A stretch of 26,883 bases of DNA, taken from the NCBI GenBank assembly GCA_025963425.1, contig JAOPUQ010000110.1:1-26883 (forward strand), written 5' to 3'. The translations under genes and the position numbers were made by a program. Every line of letters begins with the position of its first letter. Position 1 is the stretch's first letter. The stretch comes from Modestobacter sp. GTDB taxonomy: Bacteria > Actinomycetota > Actinomycetes > Mycobacteriales > Geodermatophilaceae. Positions 22,505 through 26,883 of this stretch are shown in pieces. The notes beneath the pieces were generated by a model. That model did not search any database and had not been told where the DNA came from. It was given only the letters and a program-made list of their open reading frames with translations.

Positions 22505-23332
22505 ATGGCCGCAGACCAGCCCGATCCCGGCGACGACGTCACGCTCACCTTCGGCGGTACCGCGACGACGCTGCTGCGGCTGGGGCCGTTCGTGCTGCTG
22601 ACCGACCCGAACTTCCTGCACCGGGGCCAGTGGGCGCACCTGGGCTACGGGCTGCGCACCCGGCGACTGACCGAGCCGGCCCTGCAGGCGACCCAGCTGC
22701 CCGACCTGGACGCCGTCCTGCTCTCGCACATGCACGGCGACCACTGGGACCGGATCGCCACCCGGTCCCTGCCCAAGGACACCCCGGTGGTGACCACCCC
22801 GGAGGCGGCGGCCTGCCTGGCCGACCGCGGCTTCACCGGCACCGCGGACCTGCGGCCCTGGCAGATCCACGAGCTGACCCGCGGCGACGACACCCTGCGG
22901 ATCACCTCGGTGCCCGGCGTCCACGGCCCCGGTCCGCTGGCCCGGTTGCTGCCGCAGGTCATGGGCAGCGTGCTGGAGCTGATCCGCGGCGGCGTCGCCG
23001 GGCCGGAGGTCACCTGGCGCGGCTACATCACCGGCGACAGCCTCTTCCGGCCGGTGCTCGGCGAGGTGCTGGAGCGGTGCGGTCCGCTCGACGTCCTGAT
23101 CCCCCACCTCGGTGGCACCAAGGTCGCCGGCGTCACGCTGACCATGGACGGCCGCCAGGGCGCCGACCTGGTCGAGCTGCTGCGCCCGCCGGTCACCGTG
23201 CCGGTCCACTACGACGACTACGGGCGGTTCACGAGCCCGCTGGGCGACTTCGTCGCCGAGGTCGCCGACCGCCGCCTGCCCGGGGAGCTCCGCACGGTGG
23301 GCCGCGGCGAGACGATCTCGCTGCGCGCCTGA
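22505..23332 (+). CDS. MBL-fold metallo-hydrolase (UlaG/RomA-like)
   Basis: The 275-residue product has the metallo-beta-lactamase fold. It shows LLTDPNFLHRG early on and the metal motif SHMHGDHWD (H75, H77, D79, H80). H134 follows in VPGVHGPGP, D170 in GYITGDSLF, and a final ligand region lies in VPVHYDDYGRF. The arrangement, beginning with a short strand pair and lacking a signal peptide, fits the cytoplasmic UlaG/RomA-like branch of this superfamily. It would hydrolyse a phosphodiester, lactone or ester; the substrate cannot be told. The start is the ATG at 22505, 29 bases after the LysR stop, in the same direction, with no clear ribosome site. Co-transcription with the LysR gene is likely. 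It is convergent with the amidohydrolase gene, 22 bases apart. Confidence 0.88.
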   Translation: MAADQPDPGDDVTLTFGGTATTLLRLGPFVLLTDPNFLHRGQWAHLGYGLRTRRLTEPALQATQLPDLDAVLLSHMHGDHWDRIATRSLPKDTPVVTTPEAAACLADRGFTGTADLRPWQIHELTRGDDTLRITSVPGVHGPGPLARLLPQVMGSVLELIRGGVAGPEVTWRGYITGDSLFRPVLGEVLERCGPLDVLIPHLGGTKVAGVTLTMDGRQGADLVELLRPPVTVPVHYDDYGRFTSPLGDFVAEVADRRLPGELRTVGRGETISLRA

Positions 23333-23354
23333 GCGCCGCTGCCTCGGGCGAAGC

Positions 23355-24650
23355 TCAGCGACCGGCCAGGCGCATCGCCCGGGCCTGGACGTCGGCGCGC
23401 AGCGCGGCCTCGTCGACGGTCGTGGAGACGCCGTCACGCACCACCTGCCGGCCGGCCACCCAGGTGTCGCGCACGTGCCGGGAGCCCACCGACCAGACCA
23501 GGTGGGTCACCAGGTCCAGGGCGTCGCCGACCGGCACGAAGGCGATGTCCTCGCTGTCGACATGCACCAGGTCCGCGCGGCGCCCGGTGGTGAGCTGACC
23601 GAGGTCCTCCCGGCCGATCGCCGCGGCCGCGGCGCCGCTGGCCAGCCAGAACGCCTCCGGCGCGGTGAGCGCCGTGGCGTCCCGCTCGCGCAGCCGGGCC
23701 AGCTGGGCGGCCAGCCGCAGGTCCTCGAACAGGTCGAGGTTGTCGTTGGACGCCGGACCGTCGGTGCCCATGCCCACCCGGATGCCCTGGTCGAGCATGT
23801 CCCGCAGCCGGGCGGTGCCGCTGGCCAGCTTCGTGTTGCTGCCCGGACAGTGCGCCACCGCGACGTCGTACTCCCGCCACAGCTCCAGGTCGCCGTCGTC
23901 CATGTGCACGCAGTGCGCGCCCAGCACCCGGCCACCGAGCACGTCGTGCGCGGCCAGCAGCGAGGGCACGCTCAGGCCGTGGGTGGCCAGCAGCTCGTCG
24001 CCCTCGGTGGCGGTCTCCGCGACGTGCACGGTGAGCAGCAGGTCGTGCTTGCGGGCGGCCTCGGCCGCCTGGGTCAGCACCGGCAGCGGCACCGTGTAGG
24101 CCGAGTGCGGGCCGATGCCGTACTCGACCAGCCCGTCGCCGGCCGCCCCCGCGGCCAGCCGCAGCGCGGTGTCCAGCTGCTCGTCGAAGCTGCCGAAGCC
24201 GGGCAGCCCGATCAGCGGGTTGGCGATCACCGCGCGGGCGCCGGTCTCCGTCACCGCCGCGGCGATCCGCTCGGGGTGGAAGTACATCTCCACGCTCGCA
24301 GTGACCCCGTGCCGCAGCATCTCCGCCGACGCCGCGGTCATCGCCACCTCGACGTCCTCCGGAGTGAGTCGTGCCTCACGCGGCCACATCACCTCGCGCA
24401 GCCAGCGGTCCAGTGGCAGGCCCTCGCCCTGGCCGCGGAACAGCACCATCGGCGCGTGCGAGTGGGTGTTGACCAGCCCCGGGGTGAGGACGCCGGGCAA
24501 CACGGTGACCTGCGCATCCCCGGCGTCGGGGGCCTCGGCGGCCGGCCCGACCCAGCGGATCAGCCCGTCCTCGACGTCGACGACCGCATCGGGGATGACG
24601 CTGCCGGCCCGGTCGCCGACGACCACGGCCCGGGCGGTGAAGCGCTCCAT
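23355..24650 (-). CDS. Amidohydrolase of the MTA/SAH deaminase family
   Basis: The 431-residue product is a metal-dependent hydrolase of the TRZ/ATZ/MtaD group. Metal ligands appear in NTHSHAPM (H63, H65), TVHVAET (H209, with catalytic E212), AHCVHMDD (H246 region), AHCPGSNTKL (H267) and GTDGPASNDN (D297). The composite beta-sandwich domain is formed by the first 58 residues and the last 70. Family enzymes deaminate S-adenosylhomocysteine, 5'-methylthioadenosine or related aminohydrolase substrates such as guanine derivatives and melamine-type compounds. The start is the ATG at 24650: TACCGT (24662-24657) sits 6 bases before it, which fits a leaderless message. A longer frame upstream is not supported. 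Exact substrate is not readable, but nucleoside deamination is the safest call. Confidence 0.9.
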   Translation of the reverse strand: MERFTARAVVVGDRAGSVIPDAVVDVEDGLIRWVGPAAEAPDAGDAQVTVLPGVLTPGLVNTHSHAPMVLFRGQGEGLPLDRWLREVMWPREARLTPEDVEVAMTAASAEMLRHGVTASVEMYFHPERIAAAVTETGARAVIANPLIGLPGFGSFDEQLDTALRLAAGAAGDGLVEYGIGPHSAYTVPLPVLTQAAEAARKHDLLLTVHVAETATEGDELLATHGLSVPSLLAAHDVLGGRVLGAHCVHMDDGDLELWREYDVAVAHCPGSNTKLASGTARLRDMLDQGIRVGMGTDGPASNDNLDLFEDLRLAAQLARLRERDATALTAPEAFWLASGAAAAAIGREDLGQLTTGRRADLVHVDSEDIAFVPVGDALDLVTHLVWSVGSRHVRDTWVAGRQVVRDGVSTTVDEAALRADVQARAMRLAGR

Positions 24651-24656
24651 GGCCCG

Positions 24657-24662
24657 ACGGTA
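24657..24662 (-). promoter_or_regulatory. Candidate -10 box of the leaderless amidohydrolase gene
   Basis: TACCGT on the minus strand (24662-24657) matches TANNNT and stands 6 bases ahead of the ATG at 24650, the spacing of a leaderless promoter. The region is only 49 bases long and is shared with the divergent DedA gene. Confidence 0.5.
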
Positions 24663-24699
24663 GAGGAACCCTCGCGGCCGGCCGACCGTTGGGGAGCGC

Positions 24700-25341
24700 G
24701 TGCCGACGGCTGCTGCCGCCGACCCGGGCGGACTCACGGGGATAGTGCTCGACGCGATGGACAGTCTCGGCGCCCTCGGCGTCGGACTCGCCATCCTGGC
24801 CGAGACGGTCATCCCACCCATCCCCAGCGAGGTGGTCCTGCCGATCGCCGGCTACCTCGCCCAGACCGGCCGGATGCACGTGGTCGCGGTCTTCCTGGCC
24901 GCCACCCTCGGCTCCCTGGTGGGCGCCGCACTGCTCTACGAGCTGGGCCGGGTGCTGGGCCCCGAGCGCAGCCGCCGGGTGCTGGGGCGGCTGCCACTGG
25001 TCGACGTCGAGGACGTCGAGAAGACCTTCGCCTGGTTCGAGCGGCACGGGCGCTCGGCGGTGCTGATCGGCCGGCTGGTCCCGGTCGTCCGCAGCTTCGT
25101 CTCCGTGCCCGCCGGCGTGGTGCGCATGCCCTGGCCGCAGTTCCTGCTCTACACCGCCATCGGCAGCGCGCTGTGGAACGGCCTGCTCATCGGGGCCGGC
25201 ATGGCGCTGGGCACCCAGTACGAGGTGGTCGAGTCCTACGTCGGCTACCTGGACTGGGTCCTGGTCGCCGCCGCTGTCGGCGCCGTCGGCTGGGCCCTCG
25301 TCCGGCACGTCCGGCGCCGGCGCAGCACGCTGAGCGGGTGA
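24700..25341 (+). CDS. DedA family membrane protein
   Basis: The 213-residue product has the DedA signature: AILAETVIPPIPSEVVLPIA (acidic residue followed by PPxPSE), then IGRLVPVVRSFVSVPAGVVR (the GR-x-x-P-x-x-R block). Several hydrophobic helices follow, including FLLYTAIGSALWNGLLIGAG and a C-terminal WVLVAAAVGAVGWALV, and the end is basic (RHVRRRRS). DedA proteins sit in the cytoplasmic membrane and act in lipid flipping and envelope stress tolerance. A GTG start at 24700 is used; an ATG at 24757 would shorten the N-terminus by 19 residues without touching the core motif and is also possible. It overlaps the HAD gene by 4 bases. Confidence 0.92.
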   Translation: MPTAAAADPGGLTGIVLDAMDSLGALGVGLAILAETVIPPIPSEVVLPIAGYLAQTGRMHVVAVFLAATLGSLVGAALLYELGRVLGPERSRRVLGRLPLVDVEDVEKTFAWFERHGRSAVLIGRLVPVVRSFVSVPAGVVRMPWPQFLLYTAIGSALWNGLLIGAGMALGTQYEVVESYVGYLDWVLVAAAVGAVGWALVRHVRRRRSTLSG

Positions 25342-26018
25342 CCGAACCCCGCACCCGACCGGTCGTCGTCGCCTTCGACGTCAACGAGACGCTGCTGGAC
25401 CTGGCCCCGGTCCGCGCGGCACTGATCGAGCACGGCCACCCCGCCGACCTGCTGCCGACGGTGTTCGCCCGCACCCTGGCCACCGGGTTCGCGCTCACCG
25501 TGGCCGGCAGCTGGTGCACCTTCCGACAGGCCTTCGACGGCGCCCTCGCCCAGCTCACCGAGCTTCCCGACGACGGGCGCTCCGCCGTCGCCGACGCCTT
25601 CGGCGAGCTGGTCCCACACCCCGACGCCGAGCCGGCGCTGCGCCGGCTCACCGAGGCCGGGGTGCGCGCGGTGACCCTGACCCACGGGTCGCCCGGGGTC
25701 GCCGAGGCCGGGCTGTCCCGGGGTGGCCTGACGCCGCTGGTGGAGCGGACGCTCAGCTCGGAGGTCATCCGGGCCTGGAAGCCCGCCCGGGCGCCCTACC
25801 TGTGGGCCGCCGGGGTGTGCGACGTCCTGCCCGAGCAGCTGGCGCTGGTCGCGGTGCACGCCTGGGACGTCCACGGCGCGCAGCGGGCCGGCCTGACCGG
25901 CGGCTGGTGCGCGCGGGCCGAACGGGTGCACGCCCCGGTCTTCGACGCCCCGCACGTCCGGGGCGGTTCCCTCCTCGAGGTGGTGGACGCGCTGCTCGCG
26001 CTGCCCCCGCACGGATGA
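25338..26018 (+). CDS. HAD-superfamily hydrolase, haloacid dehalogenase type II-like
   Basis: The 226-residue product starts at a GTG (25338) overlapping the DedA stop by 4 bases (GTGA), so it is translationally coupled. It shows motif I FDVNETLLD with nucleophile D14, a helical cap (about 22-95), motif II in TLTHGSP (T115 at the usual Ser/Thr place), motif III WKPARAPY (K148) and motif IV as AVHAWDVHGAQRAGL (D177). The order and the WD in motif IV point to L-2-haloacid dehalogenase-type relatives. The Ser-Asn pair of true dehalogenases (SNAWD) is replaced by Val-His, so real dehalogenase activity is doubtful; a phosphatase role is equally open. Confidence 0.87.
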   Translation: MTEPRTRPVVVAFDVNETLLDLAPVRAALIEHGHPADLLPTVFARTLATGFALTVAGSWCTFRQAFDGALAQLTELPDDGRSAVADAFGELVPHPDAEPALRRLTEAGVRAVTLTHGSPGVAEAGLSRGGLTPLVERTLSSEVIRAWKPARAPYLWAAGVCDVLPEQLALVAVHAWDVHGAQRAGLTGGWCARAERVHAPVFDAPHVRGGSLLEVVDALLALPPHG

Positions 26019-26047
26019 ACGGGCGCGCCGCCGCGGGCACCGTGCAC

Positions 26048-26053
26048 TAGCGT
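26048..26053 (+). promoter_or_regulatory. Candidate -10 box upstream of the MinD-like remnant gene
   Basis: TAGCGT matches TANNNT and lies in the 92-base gap before the GTG at 26111. It would give a leader of about 50 bases that contains a small hairpin (GGGGTG at 26070-26075 with CACCCC at 26080-26085). No good -35 is seen. Confidence 0.3.
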
Positions 26054-26110
26054 CATCGCCCGAACGCAGGGGGTGGGCACACCCCGCCGCGACGACGATG
26101 GGGCCCATCC

Positions 26111-26683
26111 GTGTCCGACCGCCAGGACGAGCAGCGACCCGCGCCCGACGGAGACAGCGCCGCGGCCTGGTCGGCCGCGCCCGCCCGACGCACCGACGAC
26201 CAGCGCTGGCCGGCCGGCCTGGACAGCTGGCCCACCACCGGCCAGCACGGCGAGCAGGCGGACGGGGACGGCGCCGGCGGCGACCAGCGTCCGCCGTGGG
26301 GGGTCGGCCCCGACACCGGGCCGGCCGGTGCTCCCGCCGTGTCGTCCGGGGGGCAGCCCAGCTGCGGCCAGCGGGCCGGTCAGGCCGGCCCGGCCGGGCC
26401 GCCGTCCAGCTGGTGCGGGGCCGCCGTCCCCGCCAGCGGGTGGCGGCGGTTCGTGCACAAGGCCAGCGGCGACGTCGACATGCAGGTGCTGCACGACCAC
26501 GTCGTCGCCCGCTGCCGGGCGGTCATCGAGATCCCCTACGACTCCCACCTGGTCACCGGCGGGCTGATCGACCTCGACCGGGTCGCCGGCCCGACCCGCC
26601 GGGCCTACCTCGAGCTGGCCGCGGCGGTGGCCGACGGCTTCGCGCTTCCGCCGCTGCAGCGGAAGCCGGTCGCGCAGGCCTGA
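26111..26683 (+). CDS. MinD/ParA-like protein lacking the ATPase core
   Basis: The 190-residue product has two parts. Residues 1-108 are low complexity (Gly, Pro, Ala, Gln, Asp), as in the N-terminal tails of actinobacterial MinD/ParA-like proteins linked to type VII secretion. Residues 109-178 (SGWRRFVHKASGDV, then VLHDHVVARCRAVIEIPYDS, LIDLDRVAGPTRRAYLELAA, AVADGF) look like the short stretch before the ATPase domain joined directly to the last 60 residues of such proteins. The Walker A Gly-rich lysine loop, switch Asp and the other nucleotide-site strands that belong between them are missing. I infer an in-frame internal loss of about 200 residues near residue 120. The frame is intact with typical codon use, so it may be made. 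The next gene overlaps by one base (TGATG). Confidence 0.6.
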   Translation: MSDRQDEQRPAPDGDSAAAWSAAPARRTDDQRWPAGLDSWPTTGQHGEQADGDGAGGDQRPPWGVGPDTGPAGAPAVSSGGQPSCGQRAGQAGPAGPPSSWCGAAVPASGWRRFVHKASGDVDMQVLHDHVVARCRAVIEIPYDSHLVTGGLIDLDRVAGPTRRAYLELAAAVADGFALPPLQRKPVAQA

Positions 26684-26883
26684 TGTCCTCGAGCTGGCCG
26701 CGGGAGGTCGCCACACCGCTGGGGCCGGCCCGGGTGCACCGGGACGAGCCGGACGCCGTCCCCCGCGGCACGCTGGTCCTCGGTTCCGGCGCCGGGGGCG
26801 GTGTGGACTCGGCCGACCTGACCCGGTTGGCGCGCGCCGCCGCATCGGCCGGCTGGCGAGCGCTGCGCGTCGAGCAACCGTGG
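26683..26883 (+). CDS. Alpha/beta hydrolase family protein, N-terminal part (cut by window end)
   Basis: The ATG at 26683 overlaps the previous stop codon (TGATG). The 67 visible residues read MSSSWPREVATPLGPARVHR, then GTLVLGSGAGGGVDSADLTR and AAASAGWRALRVEQPW, which matches the start of KANL3/Tex30-like alpha/beta hydrolases (a beta strand followed by GxGAGGG and an RVEQPW block). The nucleophile and the rest of the triad would lie beyond the window. Family members usually have His in the first turn (GHGAGG); here it is Ser (GSGAGG), which may affect the oxyanion hole. The reaction is unknown. Confidence 0.8.
   Translation, partial: MSSSWPREVATPLGPARVHRDEPDAVPRGTLVLGSGAGGGVDSADLTRLARAAASAGWRALRVEQPW

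Noticed and set aside
1..26883. CRISPR arrays, tRNA or rRNA genes, insertion sequences, phage or restriction genes
   Set aside because: Reading both strands showed no repeat-spacer pattern, no tRNA-like cloverleaf sequence that I could support, and no transposase, integrase or defence-type protein.

Overview
This is a 26.9 kb chromosomal window from a high-GC actinobacterium. Coding is dense, codon third positions are almost all G or C, GTG starts are frequent, and adjacent genes often overlap by 1-20 bases. The gene set (a DUF5313-type membrane protein, TldD/TldE, a MinD/ParA-like relative, NlpC/P60, PucR and MtaD-like genes) fits Geodermatophilaceae (Blastococcus, Geodermatophilus, Modestobacter), but that placement is an inference. 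No tRNA, rRNA, transposase, phage gene or CRISPR array was recognised.

Layout. 1-470: the 3' end of a membrane fatty-acid desaturase, closed by a very strong hairpin. 532-1161: decayed gene remnants. 1268-3476 (minus): a three-gene group of histidine phosphatase, NAD(P)H-hydrate dehydratase and gamma-carbonic anhydrase. 3602-4180: a YdeI-like protein. 4278-5930 (minus): a secreted NlpC/P60 peptidase and a small membrane protein. 5998-7661: a cysteine-rich small protein, a 438-base divergent gap, a DoxX protein and a tiny acidic protein. 7802-9406: a serine hydrolase convergent with a DUF5313-like protein. 9546-12481 (minus): the TldD/TldE pair.

The most coherent metabolic unit is 12586-21468. 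A tightly overlapping minus-strand operon encodes PxpA/LamB-YcsF, a short biotin carrier, a biotin carboxylase and the PxpB and PxpC carboxyltransferase-like subunits. A divergent PucR regulator follows it, then a gabD-gabT pair with a divergent LysR regulator. Read together, this looks like a biotin-dependent lactam-opening enzyme next to GABA catabolism. I infer that the substrate may be a lactam that yields GABA (2-pyrrolidinone), or 5-oxoproline. No acyl-CoA carboxyltransferase or transporter is visible to explain the biotin genes otherwise.

22505-26883 carries an MBL-fold hydrolase, an MTA/SAH-deaminase-like amidohydrolase that looks leaderless, a DedA membrane protein coupled to a HAD hydrolase, a short protein that looks like a MinD/ParA-family ATPase lacking its ATPase core, and the start of an alpha/beta hydrolase cut by the window end.
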